Of a stretch of DNA of 64,000 nucleotides, positions 35,193-44,161 are shown one piece after another (positions within the stretch are counted from its first letter, which is position 1; each line of letters opens with the position of its first letter). The DNA is taken from the NCBI GenBank assembly GCA_020634165.1, contig JACKCF010000002.1, forward strand, positions 434,001-498,000. The letters are read 5' to 3'. Under the pieces are notes generated by a model. The model was not told the DNA's origin, searched no databases, and worked only from the letters and a program-made list of their open reading frames with translations. The translations under genes and the position numbers were made by a program. Source of the stretch: Anaerolineaceae bacterium. GTDB taxonomy: Bacteria > Chloroflexota > Anaerolineae > Aggregatilineales > Phototrophicaceae.

Positions 35193-36452
35193 ATGCCCAT
35201 ACCCGAAGCCTTTCGTCGCCGCCTATACCCCAACCTCGCTGAGATCGCCGCGCATTTTGGCACGCCCTTCCACATATACGATGAAGTCGGCATCCGCCAG
35301 ACCGTGCGCGAGCTGTATGCTGCCTTCGATGGCCTGGGATTTCAGGAATTTTTCGCGGTCAAGGCGCTGCCCAACCCGCATATTCTGCGCATCCTCAGCC
35401 AGGAAGGCTGCGGCTTCGATTGCAGTTCCGTGCCGGAATTGATCCTCGCGCGCCAGTCAGGGGCGCAGCCGGGGGACATCTTCTTCACCAGCAACAACAC
35501 CACCCGCGCGGAATTCGCCGTGGCCCAGGCCGATGGCGGCGCCTATCTCAATCTGGATGACATCAGCCTGCTGGACCGCATCCCGACCCAGCCGGAAATC
35601 ATCGCCTTCCGCATGAACCCTGGCAGCGATATGGGCAATGCCATCATCGGCAAACCGGAAGTCTCCAAATTTGGTATCCCACGGGAAAAGCTGGTCGATG
35701 CTTATCGGCTGGCACAGGCCCAGGGCATCAGGCGCTTCGGACTGCATCAGATGGTTGTTTCCAATGAGCGCGACGCCGAGGTACTGCTGGCATCCGCTCA
35801 ACTGCTGCACGATGTCGCCTGCCAATTGAAGAGCGAACTGGGCATCACCCTGGAATTTACCAACATCGGCGGTGGGTTAGGCATTCCCTATGAACCCAAC
35901 CACAAGCCCCTGAACCTGCCGCAGTTAGCCGCGGGCATTCGCGAGTTGTGGCGGGACTTCCCTGACACGCGCCTGTTCATGGAATCCGGTCGTTATGTAA
36001 CCGGACCGCAAGGGGTGCTGGTCACGCGCGTCATCAACATCAAAGATAGCTATCGCCGCTATATCGGCGTCGATGCCAGCATGCCCGCCCTGATGCGTCC
36101 GGGCATGTATGGTGCTTATCACCATATTGATGTCTATGACGCCGCGCCCGATAGCCCGCAGGAGATGGTCGATATTGTCGGCAGTCTGTGCGAGAACAAC
36201 GACAAATTCGCCATGCAGCGCCCGCTGCCAACCGTCAACCTCGGCGATTTGCTGGTGATTCAGGATACGGGCGCGCACGGTTATTCGATGGGCTTTAACT
36301 ACAATGGCCGTCTGCGCCCCCAGGAATTATTGCTGCGCGCCGATGGCATCATCGAACGCATCCGCCGACCGGAAACGCTCTCCGATTATTTCGCCACGCT
36401 GGACCATGTCGCCCCGGACCCATTCGAGCCGCCCCGTACGCCTTTGAACTAG
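35193..36452 (+). CDS. lysA: Diaminopimelate decarboxylase-like PLP enzyme
   Basis: 419 residues with the fold-III decarboxylase pattern: PLP-binding Lys57 in 'FFAVKALPNP', 'GCGFDCSSVPEL', the glycine-rich 'FTNIGGGLGIPY', 'FMESGRYVTGPQG' and a C-terminal 'LCENNDKFAMQRPLP' near the 'GDLLVIQDTGAHGYSMGFNYNG' active-site tyrosines. It would decarboxylate meso-diaminopimelate to lysine. Carboxynorspermidine or ornithine-type relatives share the fold. GAGG precedes the ATG by 9 bases. It converges on the next gene, sharing the stop-codon tetranucleotide CTAG. Confidence 0.85.
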   Translation: MPIPEAFRRRLYPNLAEIAAHFGTPFHIYDEVGIRQTVRELYAAFDGLGFQEFFAVKALPNPHILRILSQEGCGFDCSSVPELILARQSGAQPGDIFFTSNNTTRAEFAVAQADGGAYLNLDDISLLDRIPTQPEIIAFRMNPGSDMGNAIIGKPEVSKFGIPREKLVDAYRLAQAQGIRRFGLHQMVVSNERDAEVLLASAQLLHDVACQLKSELGITLEFTNIGGGLGIPYEPNHKPLNLPQLAAGIRELWRDFPDTRLFMESGRYVTGPQGVLVTRVINIKDSYRRYIGVDASMPALMRPGMYGAYHHIDVYDAAPDSPQEMVDIVGSLCENNDKFAMQRPLPTVNLGDLLVIQDTGAHGYSMGFNYNGRLRPQELLLRADGIIERIRRPETLSDYFATLDHVAPDPFEPPRTPLN

Positions 36453-37321
36453 CCCGCGAAACGCGGTTCCGGCTGGCCAGGAACATCCACCCGTACTCGG
36501 AACAAGTCGCCTGCCATCGGCTCATTGGCCAACTGGTCGGCAGTCAGTTCGTCTTTCGCGCTGGTGATATACAGATCGCGCAGATCAGGCCCACCGAAAG
36601 TCACGCTGGTGATATGTGCGGTAGGCAGGTCGATCACCTGCACTACTTCGCCCTCTGGTGAGTAGCGCGTCACGTTGTAACCATCCCAGCGCGCCGTCCA
36701 GATATGATTTTCGCTGTCGACCGTCATACCATCGGGCACACCTGGCAAATCCGGCGTATGCAAAAAATACCCTCGGTTGCTGATGCTGCCCGTTGCGGCA
36801 TCAAAATCGTATGTGTAAATCGCCTTCGGAATGCTGTCCGTGTAGTACATGATGTGGTCATCCAGCGGCCAACCGATGCCATTGCTGATATACACCCCGC
36901 TGACCATATGGTGCAGCGTCAGATCAGGATCAAGCCGATAGAGGTTGCCTGTTGGCGTGCGCTCGATATCCGGCATGGTCCCAATCCAGAAGCGCCCCTG
37001 CTTATCGACCGCGCCATCGTTAAAGCGATTCTCCGGCAAATCGGGTTCGACTTCAATAATGGGCGTCAACGTCTCTGAGTGACCATCCCAGCTATGTAGA
37101 TGCTTTTGCCCAGCGACGATGAAGCCCCCTTGCCGCCGGATCGCTAGCGCGGCGATATATTCCCCAAACTGAAAAACATGGTGGCTGCCGCTGTCAGGCT
37201 GGTAGGTGTGGATGGCCTTGCCCTTGATGTCCACCCAGTACAATTTTTGCTCGTCGCTGTGCCAGACCGGACCTTCCCCTAAAATGCACTGTGACGCGAC
37301 CACATGCTCAACACTCGTCAT
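36449..37321 (-). CDS. SMP-30/gluconolactonase-like beta-propeller
   Basis: 290 residues. It matches the SMP-30/gluconolactonase family: 'LGEGPVWHSDEQKLYWVDIKG' at the start, 'RFNDGAVDKQGRFWIGTMP', 'SNGIGWPLDDHIMYYTDS' and 'PDGMTVDSENHIWTARWDG', which provide the metal-binding Glu, Asn and Asp residues. It probably hydrolyses a sugar lactone. ATG 37321 is the likely start; TTG further up has no good ribosome site. It is convergent with lysA with a 4-base overlap. Confidence 0.88.
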   Translation of the reverse strand: MTSVEHVVASQCILGEGPVWHSDEQKLYWVDIKGKAIHTYQPDSGSHHVFQFGEYIAALAIRRQGGFIVAGQKHLHSWDGHSETLTPIIEVEPDLPENRFNDGAVDKQGRFWIGTMPDIERTPTGNLYRLDPDLTLHHMVSGVYISNGIGWPLDDHIMYYTDSIPKAIYTYDFDAATGSISNRGYFLHTPDLPGVPDGMTVDSENHIWTARWDGYNVTRYSPEGEVVQVIDLPTAHITSVTFGGPDLRDLYITSAKDELTADQLANEPMAGDLFRVRVDVPGQPEPRFAG

Positions 37322-37508
37322 GATCTTTCCAAACAAATTTTTCCAATAAACGTCCCGATTCTACCGCACCGCATAAGCCCATGCCGATATAGCGGCCTGC
37401 ATGGGCTGAGGGTAAAATAAGGCAATGGGGTTGGGCTAAGCTACCTTTCCTCGCGACCTCGCATCTTCGCTGCCCAGCCCATGCTATCCACACAACCTTA
37501 TAGAGGGG

Positions 37509-38162
37509 ATGATGACACCTCGGAATTTGTCTCCTGAAGAAAAACGGGCCAACTGGTGGGACTCGCAGCGCAACAGTTTTGGCCTCCCCGACGCGCTATA
37601 CGCGCCCCTTCCCATCGCCCTGCTGCTGATTATCGGCCTGGGCATCGGCAGCAGCTTTCTCGGTTTATACCCGGGTGTAGATACCCATGAAGTCACGCTT
37701 TCCGGTGCCGGTGCGCCCTGGCTGGGCGTGGTCATTCTGCTGGTGATCGCTGCACTGTGGTATGGGGTCATTCTGCATCGGGGTTACTCGCTGCTGATGA
37801 TGGGCCTCATCACTTTGATTGCTGCTCTGCTGTCCGTCGCCGTGACGCAGCTCTCGCTCGATACCCTGGCTCCGGAATATCCCGACGCCTTCATCGGTGG
37901 GCTGGGCCTTGCGCTGCTTATGGGTGCCGTGCTGGTGCTGATGGGGCTGGTCATGGAAGACAGCTTTATCCTCAGCCTCTTAATCGGTGGCGCGATAGGC
38001 CTGTTGATGGCTGTGCTGGCGGGCTTCGTCATCAGCTTTGATGCCATCCTCATCATGATCCTGATCTACGGCCCGCTTGGCATCATCGGCGGTGGAATTG
38101 GCGGCTTGTTGCGGCTGCTCTATATGCGCCTCCGCTGGCCGCAGCGCTACAAATACAGCTAA
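37509..38162 (+). CDS. Polytopic membrane protein, unknown function
   Basis: 217 residues with about six membrane helices (about 34-58, 74-95, 98-118, 133-155, 158-180 and 184-205) and an N-terminal soluble stretch 'PEEKRANWWDSQRNSFGLPD'. No family is recognised. It ends 9 bases before the stop of the convergent gene. Confidence 0.65.
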   Translation: MMTPRNLSPEEKRANWWDSQRNSFGLPDALYAPLPIALLLIIGLGIGSSFLGLYPGVDTHEVTLSGAGAPWLGVVILLVIAALWYGVILHRGYSLLMMGLITLIAALLSVAVTQLSLDTLAPEYPDAFIGGLGLALLMGAVLVLMGLVMEDSFILSLLIGGAIGLLMAVLAGFVISFDAILIMILIYGPLGIIGGGIGGLLRLLYMRLRWPQRYKYS

Positions 38163-38171
38163 TCCAACCCG

Positions 38172-39977
38172 CTAGGGACTGGCTACCGTCACCTGGCCGA
38201 TGCTGTACAACGCGCCATCTTCGGTTGGCAGCGGATTGTTTGGCTCCTGATACCAGTAGACAGCCAGCGTTAGATCGTAGTCGCCTGGAGGCACATCTGC
38301 TGGAATAGCCAGCACATGGCGGCTGTGAAGGTCCTCGCCGACGGCCCACTGGCTGGAAGGTTGTTCGGCGATGGCTTCATCAGTCTGCGCGACGATGCTG
38401 CCCGCCGCATCCCGCAGATGAATCGCCACCGAGTAATCCTTGCCGAGTGGTTCGTTGGCTTGCCACCATAAATCGAGGAACAGGCTATCATCCGGCTGCT
38501 GCTGAGGCGAGAAAATGGCATCCTGCAAAACCAGCACCTCGCCAAACATCACCGGATCATCGGCAAGGGGCCGCTCGAACAGGTAGACATCGACCTCTTT
38601 GTCAGCAATCGGCACCGCTGGGTCGTTATCGTAGGTCCAATGCCCGATGAACTGGTAGCCCAGATAACCGTCTTGCAGACGCGGCAGCACAATCGCCGCA
38701 TGCACCCAATGAATCACCCAAACACGCTGTGTCGCTTCCAGGTCAGGTGTGACTTCCTGCACAAAAGCAGGCGGGTCTGTTACCCAGGTAGAGGCAATCG
38801 TTTTGGGAGTATCTATCGCCTGACCAACTTCATAGGACGCGGCGAAATCCGCCATGCCCAATTCCTGTACAATCAGGTCGCCAGGTTCATACTGTGACGC
38901 CACATATCCCACCGAATCCGCCAGATTGACGCGCGGCTGAATATTGGGCGTGGCGATCAGGGAAATCATCACCGACACACCCAGCACGACCGCCTGGAAG
39001 CGCAGCGGCAGCAGATTGATGCCATAGGCGCAGATCACCACCAGCGGCGGCGACAAAAACGCGACCGTACGCGGTGCCAACACCCCGCGCGATTCGTTGA
39101 TGGCGAAGAAGAAAGCAAACAGGCCAATGCCTGTGACGATCAGATAGAGGCGCTCCAGATTCCAGCGGCCCATATTGAACACCGCCAGCAGGTACATCGA
39201 CCCTAGCAGGGCCAACTGCCCACCGAACAGCATCGTAATCAGCGTCATAAAGTCATCCAGCGAGGAGCCATAGCTGCCAGGGAACCCGCCGACGCCGCGC
39301 TCAAAGCTGCCGAGCGAAAGATAAACCACCGGCAGCCAGGGCAGATACAGCACCGCCGCGAATACCCAGGCACCCATCAGCCTGAGCTTTTGCTGATAAC
39401 TCGTTCGCCACAGAAAAATGCCGAAGACGACCTGTATCGCCATCAGGAACACGCCGAAGTAATGCGAATAGGCCAGGATAACCACGCTCAGACTGTGAAT
39501 GAGCCAGCGCCGTCCGCTTGGGTTGCGCAGATAGCGCACAAACGTCAGCGAGGTCCATACACCGACCGTCATAAACCAGCCGTAATGGCGCACTTCCTGA
39601 CTGTAATAAACGGCCACATCCAGCACACTGAACAGCAGCGCGGCATACAGCCCCACGCGCCTGTCGAACACATCCGCCGCCAGCCGATAGACGACCGCCG
39701 TACCAATAATGCCCATCCAGATTTCCGGCAGCCGCAGTGCCAGATGCGAGTTGCCGGCCACACTCTGCCACATCGCCAGCACGATGAAATACAGTGGCGG
39801 ATGGCGGTCATTCAGCAGACGGATGACCGTATTGACCGGATCGCCATCATGCACGAACCACGTCGTCCAGCCCTCATCTGTCCAGACCGTAAAGCTGGTC
39901 GCGCCGACCAACCGTACCAGTGCCGCCAGCAGCAAAATCAGGATGAGGAAAAAGAGGGTGCGATTCTTGGTGAGCAT
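38172..39977 (-). CDS. GT39-like membrane glycosyltransferase
   Basis: 601 residues. The N-terminal two thirds have about ten membrane helices. The first external loop carries 'VWTDEGWTTWFV' with the acidic DE pair and 'NDRHPPLYF', and a later loop has 'YYSQEVRHYGW', the pattern of lipid-linked-sugar mannosyltransferases (PMT/ArnT clan). The last 200 residues are a soluble beta-rich domain outside the membrane. The likely substrate is a polyprenyl-phosphate sugar transferred to an envelope acceptor. ATG 39977 is chosen; TTG lies two codons upstream. Confidence 0.82.
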   Translation of the reverse strand: MLTKNRTLFFLILILLLAALVRLVGATSFTVWTDEGWTTWFVHDGDPVNTVIRLLNDRHPPLYFIVLAMWQSVAGNSHLALRLPEIWMGIIGTAVVYRLAADVFDRRVGLYAALLFSVLDVAVYYSQEVRHYGWFMTVGVWTSLTFVRYLRNPSGRRWLIHSLSVVILAYSHYFGVFLMAIQVVFGIFLWRTSYQQKLRLMGAWVFAAVLYLPWLPVVYLSLGSFERGVGGFPGSYGSSLDDFMTLITMLFGGQLALLGSMYLLAVFNMGRWNLERLYLIVTGIGLFAFFFAINESRGVLAPRTVAFLSPPLVVICAYGINLLPLRFQAVVLGVSVMISLIATPNIQPRVNLADSVGYVASQYEPGDLIVQELGMADFAASYEVGQAIDTPKTIASTWVTDPPAFVQEVTPDLEATQRVWVIHWVHAAIVLPRLQDGYLGYQFIGHWTYDNDPAVPIADKEVDVYLFERPLADDPVMFGEVLVLQDAIFSPQQQPDDSLFLDLWWQANEPLGKDYSVAIHLRDAAGSIVAQTDEAIAEQPSSQWAVGEDLHSRHVLAIPADVPPGDYDLTLAVYWYQEPNNPLPTEDGALYSIGQVTVASP

Positions 39978-40064
39978 GGTCAAAATCGGGTGCAGTCCAA
40001 TCGATCAAACTGCCCCCGATAATACATGCTAGGGTTTGACTATGGTATAGCAGACGCGCTTTTG

Positions 40065-40508
40065 CTAGCCAGCCTGGGGTTCAACAGCTTCTGAAACGTT
40101 CATGGCATCGGCAATGATCTCAAAATCATGCTGGTCGATCTCAAACAGCGAACGCCGAAATTGCATGCCCCAATGCTGAGGATCATGGATGCAGTTGAGG
40201 ATGTGCAGCAGCGGGCGAATCGGCGCGGTTTCGGCATCCAGATAGTTGACATCGCGCCGCCAGGGCGTGAATTGCTCCGTCTGCACATGTTGATACGGCT
40301 CGCCTTCCAGTATCTGGCCGATCGCTACAAACGACTGGACTTTATCGCCGCCTTTAAGTTGTGTGCGTGGGGCATAGTAAATCAACCAATCATCGGGCTT
40401 CAGGCGCATAACGGGCGTGTGTTTACCATGCCCTAACTGGCAGAATCCGCCTTCAACGCCGATAGCAACATGGTTGCTTGATGCAATGCCAATCCAGTAG
40501 CGGCTCAT
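40065..40508 (-). CDS. EVE-domain protein (UPF0310-like)
   Basis: 147 residues. 'YWIGIASSNHVAIGVEGGFCQLGHGK', 'MRLKPDDWLIYYAPRT' and 'FVAIGQI' match the UPF0310/EVE (PUA-like) family, which binds modified bases in RNA or DNA. Length is typical. Its start codon abuts the stop of the VOC gene (40508/40509), so the two form an operon. Function is unknown; some relatives are parts of defence or translation-related systems. Confidence 0.9.
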   Translation of the reverse strand: MSRYWIGIASSNHVAIGVEGGFCQLGHGKHTPVMRLKPDDWLIYYAPRTQLKGGDKVQSFVAIGQILEGEPYQHVQTEQFTPWRRDVNYLDAETAPIRPLLHILNCIHDPQHWGMQFRRSLFEIDQHDFEIIADAMNVSEAVEPQAG

Positions 40509-40886
40509 CTAGTGGGTTCCTTTGTATTCATGGAACACCAGCACATAGCCATCGGGATCAGCGATGGTCAACTGCTTGCCAAATGGCCCTGGCTGCGGCG
40601 GCCCCATCACAGCCCCGGCACTTGCCTGTACCCGTTCGTAAAGACCCTCTACATCCTGACTATCAAACCACAGCGATGAACCTACGCCCAGCGGTCCCTG
40701 TTCCGGCAATGGCCGCATCGGTGTCCGAATCGCGAAGATGGCAGTGCCTTCATGCTGGAACACAACCGCATTCTCCGGGCCTTCATCCGATGGCGAAAAA
40801 CCGATGACGTCCGTATAAAATGCTCTGGCAGCTTCCAGATCACGCACCTGTACCGACACAAAATCGAGATTGGTCCTATTGGCCAT
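40509..40886 (-). CDS. VOC-superfamily (glyoxalase/bleomycin-resistance) protein
   Basis: 125 residues with the paired beta-alpha-beta-beta-beta modules: 'FVSVQVRDLEAARAFYTDVIGF' and 'LWFDSQDVEGLYERVQASAGAVMGPPQPGPFGKQLTIADPDGYVLVFHEY', which ends in the metal-binding DPDG...E motif. Several VOC members detoxify or bind small molecules. It is divergent from a MarR regulator and upstream of the EVE gene. Confidence 0.93.
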   Translation of the reverse strand: MANRTNLDFVSVQVRDLEAARAFYTDVIGFSPSDEGPENAVVFQHEGTAIFAIRTPMRPLPEQGPLGVGSSLWFDSQDVEGLYERVQASAGAVMGPPQPGPFGKQLTIADPDGYVLVFHEYKGTH

Positions 40887-40969
40887 CGTTTGCCTCCTGT
40901 TAGTTGTTCGTTATCTGGTAAATTAGGGATGTACAGGGTATTATCTAAATTAGTTTATATCGCTGATAG

Positions 40970-40982
40970 TCAGCTTTGCTGA
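40970..40982. promoter_or_regulatory. Candidate operator of the MarR regulator
   Basis: TCAGC-TTT-GCTGA is a perfect inverted repeat 21 bases before the marR start, in the divergent region facing the VOC gene. Its placement fits an auto-repressor site. Confidence 0.35.
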
Positions 40983-41003
40983 TTATATGAGGATTGGCCA
41001 TTT

Positions 41004-41495
41004 ATGTCAAGCCAGAATGAGGCCCATACGTCACAGATCGCTGCTACGCTGGCATCGCTCACGCTCAACGATGCGCAGCGCCTGACGGGCGAGCAGATAC
41101 CCTACCTTGGTTTCATCATCAGCAAGGCAACGCAGGCGATTGTGGCTCGGTCAGATGCTGCCCTGGAGCCGTTTGGGATTACCTCACGCCACTACGGCAT
41201 CCTCTATGTGATTTCCCATGAAGCCGGACTGCCGCAAAAAGCTATCGGCGACAGGCTGCGCATCGACCGCACGACGATGGTCAAGCTGGTCGATGACCTG
41301 GAGAAAATGGGGCTGGTTGTTCGTGAAAAGGACCCCAATGATCGCCGCGCTTATATGCTGTCGCTGTCACCACTCGCAAAAGAAAAGCTGGCCGACATCG
41401 ATCAGCACGTATTGGCCGCCGAAGCCGAGTCCATCGCCAGCCTGCAACCAGAAGAAGTCCAGCAATTACTGGCCATCCTGCTCAAATTATTGTAA
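41004..41495 (+). CDS. MarR-family transcriptional regulator
   Basis: 163 residues with a winged-helix DNA-binding domain: 'LEPFGITSRHYGILYVIS', 'LPQKAIGDRLRIDRTTMVKLVDDLEKMGLVVREKDPNDRRAYMLSLSPLA' (residues about 50-130). It probably represses itself and the divergent VOC-EVE genes and responds to a small ligand, which is not identified. 24 bases before its start lies the TCAGC/GCTGA repeat. Confidence 0.94.
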   Translation: MSSQNEAHTSQIAATLASLTLNDAQRLTGEQIPYLGFIISKATQAIVARSDAALEPFGITSRHYGILYVISHEAGLPQKAIGDRLRIDRTTMVKLVDDLEKMGLVVREKDPNDRRAYMLSLSPLAKEKLADIDQHVLAAEAESIASLQPEEVQQLLAILLKLL

Positions 41496-41556
41496 ACACG
41501 CCGATATAAGGGAACCGATCCGGCCCGTATGGAAGAACGCCTGTCTAGCTCAGTTT

Positions 41557-41598
41557 AAGTCCCTTCACCTCATGGGGAAGGGATTTAGGAATGGGGTC
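41557..41598. repeat. Family A repeat, partial copy 5
   Basis: AAGTCCCTTCACCTCATGG then GGAAGGGATTTAGGAATGGGGTC. Only the right half of the 110-bp element is present. Confidence 0.7.
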
Positions 41599-41682
41599 TG
41601 ATGAAGACGTTCAACCGGATATGAGGCCGATATGTTACGCCAATCGAATTGATGAATAATCACCTGAGTAAAGGACGCACTG

Positions 41683-43266
41683 ATGACCGACCAACCCATT
41701 CTCGTCAATGGCACATGGCAAGCCGCGCAAAATCCGGCGGGCAGCTTTAAGGCGACGAACCCGGCCACTAAAGAGCCGCTGCCGCACTCATTCCCTGTTT
41801 CCAGTTGGGATGACCTGCAAGCCATGCTCGATGCGGCTCAGGCAGCCGTCATTGAACTGCGGCAGACGCCCCGCAGTGCCATTGCCGATTTCCTTGACAA
41901 ATATGCGGCGGCCATCGAAGCCCGCAAAGATGCACTGGTGGAAATATCCAACCTGGAAACAGGGCTTCCGGCGGGTACGCGCCTCCCTGGCGAACTGGGC
42001 CGCACGACCAACCAGCTTCAGCAGGCGGCGCAGGCCGTCCGCAGCGGCACCTGGCTGACGGCCACCATCGACACGGCGGCGAACATCCGCGCGATGTATG
42101 GGCCACTCAATGGTCCTGTGATCGTCTTCGGCCCTAACAACTTCCCGCTGGCGTTCAACGGCGTCAGTGGTGGCGATATGGCCGCGGCCATCGCGGCTGG
42201 TAATCCGGTCATCGCCAAAGCCCATCCTTCGCACCCGCGCACGACGCAACTGCTGGCGGAAGCCGCCCTTGAGGCCATCGAGGCATCCGGCGTTCCCCAG
42301 GCAATGGTGCAGATGTTTTATCACACCAGCAACGAGAATGGCGTTAAGCTGGTCTCGCATCCCATCACGGGCGCGACTGGCTTCACTGGCAGTCGTGTTG
42401 GCGGCATGGCCCTTAAGTCCGCCGCCGATGCCGCTGGCAAGCCCATCTATTTAGAGATGTCCAGCATCAACCCGATTGTGATTCTGCCAGGAACGCTCCA
42501 GGAACGCCTCGATGACGTCGCCCAGGAACTATTTGCCTCCTGCACCCTCGGCGCAGGCCAGTTCTGTACCAATCCCGGCCTGGTGCTGATGCTCGATACC
42601 GCCGAAACACAGCCCTTCATCCATCAGGTGGAAACCCTGTTCGAAGGCAGTGACCCTGGCCTATTGCTGAACGAAGGCGGTATTGGCAGTTTGCAAAGGG
42701 GCATCCAAACCTGGGAGCAGAACGGCGCCACCCGCGTCACCGGAGGCCAACCAATGGCAAGCGGCGGCTTCCGCTTCCAGAACACGCTCTACACCGTCGA
42801 TGGCGCGACCTTCCTACAGAACGCGGAATCCCTGCAAGTGGAAGCATTTGGCGCGGCGTCGCTGATCGTCATCGCCAGCGGCCTCAGCCAGCTTATCGCC
42901 TGCCTGGATGCCCTCGAAGGCAATCTGACAGGCAGTATCTACAGCGCGAACAATGGCGCCGATGATGCCCTCTATACCGATGTGGCCAAGGTGCTGCGTT
43001 CCGGTGTCGGTCGCCTGCTGAACGACAAAATGCCAACAGGTGTCGCTGTCAGTTCCGCGATGATGCACGGCGGACCTTATCCGGCAACGGGACACCCTGG
43101 CTTCACCTCGGTCGGCATTCCGGCCTCGATCCACCGCTTCGCCATGTGGCAAAGCTATGACAACGTTCGCCAGCACCGCCTGCCGCCGGAACTACAGGAC
43201 AAAAATCCGACAGGCAGCATGTGGCGTTTCATCGACAAAGAGTGGTCACAGGCGGATTTAAACTAA
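41683..43266 (+). CDS. Aldehyde dehydrogenase, ketoglutaric-semialdehyde type
   Basis: 527 residues of the NAD(P)-dependent aldehyde dehydrogenase superfamily. Catalytic Cys295 sits in 'LGAGQFCTNPG', with 'GPNNFPLAFN' and 'IAAGNPVIAKAHPSHP' in the cofactor domain and 'LEMSSINPIVILPG' at the general base. The sequence pattern (for example 'LVNGTWQAAQNP', 'TNPATKEPLPHSFPVSS') is that of the 2,5-dioxovalerate / alpha-ketoglutaric semialdehyde dehydrogenases of pentose and uronate catabolism. The substrate is not proven. It stands alone, downstream of MarR. Confidence 0.9.
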   Translation: MTDQPILVNGTWQAAQNPAGSFKATNPATKEPLPHSFPVSSWDDLQAMLDAAQAAVIELRQTPRSAIADFLDKYAAAIEARKDALVEISNLETGLPAGTRLPGELGRTTNQLQQAAQAVRSGTWLTATIDTAANIRAMYGPLNGPVIVFGPNNFPLAFNGVSGGDMAAAIAAGNPVIAKAHPSHPRTTQLLAEAALEAIEASGVPQAMVQMFYHTSNENGVKLVSHPITGATGFTGSRVGGMALKSAADAAGKPIYLEMSSINPIVILPGTLQERLDDVAQELFASCTLGAGQFCTNPGLVLMLDTAETQPFIHQVETLFEGSDPGLLLNEGGIGSLQRGIQTWEQNGATRVTGGQPMASGGFRFQNTLYTVDGATFLQNAESLQVEAFGAASLIVIASGLSQLIACLDALEGNLTGSIYSANNGADDALYTDVAKVLRSGVGRLLNDKMPTGVAVSSAMMHGGPYPATGHPGFTSVGIPASIHRFAMWQSYDNVRQHRLPPELQDKNPTGSMWRFIDKEWSQADLN

Positions 43267-43292
43267 CGACCTCACCTAGAAAATTACCGTAG

Positions 43293-43317
43293 GGGCACGA
43301 CATGTCGTGCCCTTTTT
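43293..43317 (+). terminator. Terminator formed by CATG-centred palindrome (family B copy 2)
   Basis: A perfect 20-nt palindrome (43293-43312; arm GGGCACGACA) is preceded by CGTAG and followed by five T. It ends the aldehyde dehydrogenase transcript and belongs to family B. Confidence 0.85.
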
Positions 43318-43452
43318 ATTTACCTGTGCGATTTTTCACGTAAGGCTTTCGTAAGAGAATGGCAATCGCTGTGTAAGAGATGAGGACTACCGTGAGTTTG
43401 CAACACCTTTTCCACCTTATTTGTCTTCATACAGCTATAGGAGAGGTTACAC

Positions 43453-43986
43453 ATGCGTACTTACGGTCGGTTCTTTTCGGTGCTTATGGCAGTTTTGATG
43501 GTGGCAAGCTTCGTTATCGGTGTCGGCGTCCATGCCCAGGATGACATGATGATGGACACAGTCACCTGCGACAGTTCCCTGGCCACGCTGCTGCTGGTCG
43601 CGGAATCCCAGTGGGATTATCTTTCAGAAAAAATGGCAATGGACATGATGGACGATCCCGCCCTGCATGTCGATCTTGGCGTTTTGCAGCCCGTCGCTGA
43701 TGAAATCACCATGATGATGATGGAGATGATGGAAGAAGACGACATGACATCCGACGAAGACATGATGGCCCATGACGAAATGCTCAACAACTACATGGCC
43801 ATGTCACCCGCCGATGCCGTCAACGAATATCTGATGGGCATGAACATGGAAATGATGGATACGATGGAACTGCCGTCTGGCGCACTGCCCAACGAAGACC
43901 CCACCTGTACCCAGGTCCGTGCCGATGTCGAACAATTCATCCTGGCCCACATCCTCACCCACATGGCCACGATGGGCGATATGTAA
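43453..43986 (+). CDS. Secreted Met-rich acidic protein
   Basis: 177 residues with a signal peptide (about 1-28, ending HAQ). The mature part is extraordinarily rich in Met (about 31 in the whole protein) and Asp/Glu, in clusters such as TMMMMEMMEEDDM and MNMEMMDTMEL. It has only two Cys. Such runs can bind Cu(I)/Ag(I) through thioether sulphurs, or protect from oxidation. The fold is not recognised. The ribosome site AGGAGAGG is strong. Terminator after it. Confidence 0.75.
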   Translation: MRTYGRFFSVLMAVLMVASFVIGVGVHAQDDMMMDTVTCDSSLATLLLVAESQWDYLSEKMAMDMMDDPALHVDLGVLQPVADEITMMMMEMMEEDDMTSDEDMMAHDEMLNNYMAMSPADAVNEYLMGMNMEMMDTMELPSGALPNEDPTCTQVRADVEQFILAHILTHMATMGDM

Positions 43987-44010
43987 TTCCCAATCTCATA
44001 TAAGCCGTAG

Positions 44011-44036
44011 GGACGCAGCATGCTGCGTCCTTTTTT
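44011..44036 (+). terminator. Terminator formed by CATG-centred palindrome (family B copy 3)
   Basis: A perfect 20-nt palindrome (44011-44030; arm GGACGCAGCA) preceded by CCGTAG and followed by six T. It ends the Met-rich gene. Confidence 0.88.
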
Positions 44037-44161
44037 GTTTGCAGGATGTCACCACAAAATAAGGACCCTCGCCAGCCGATGTTATGCTTCTCGCTAACAA
44101 TCCGGCGTATACTGAAAGCGATACCTGTTAGCGCCATCACACGATGGTCGGAGTGAATGCA

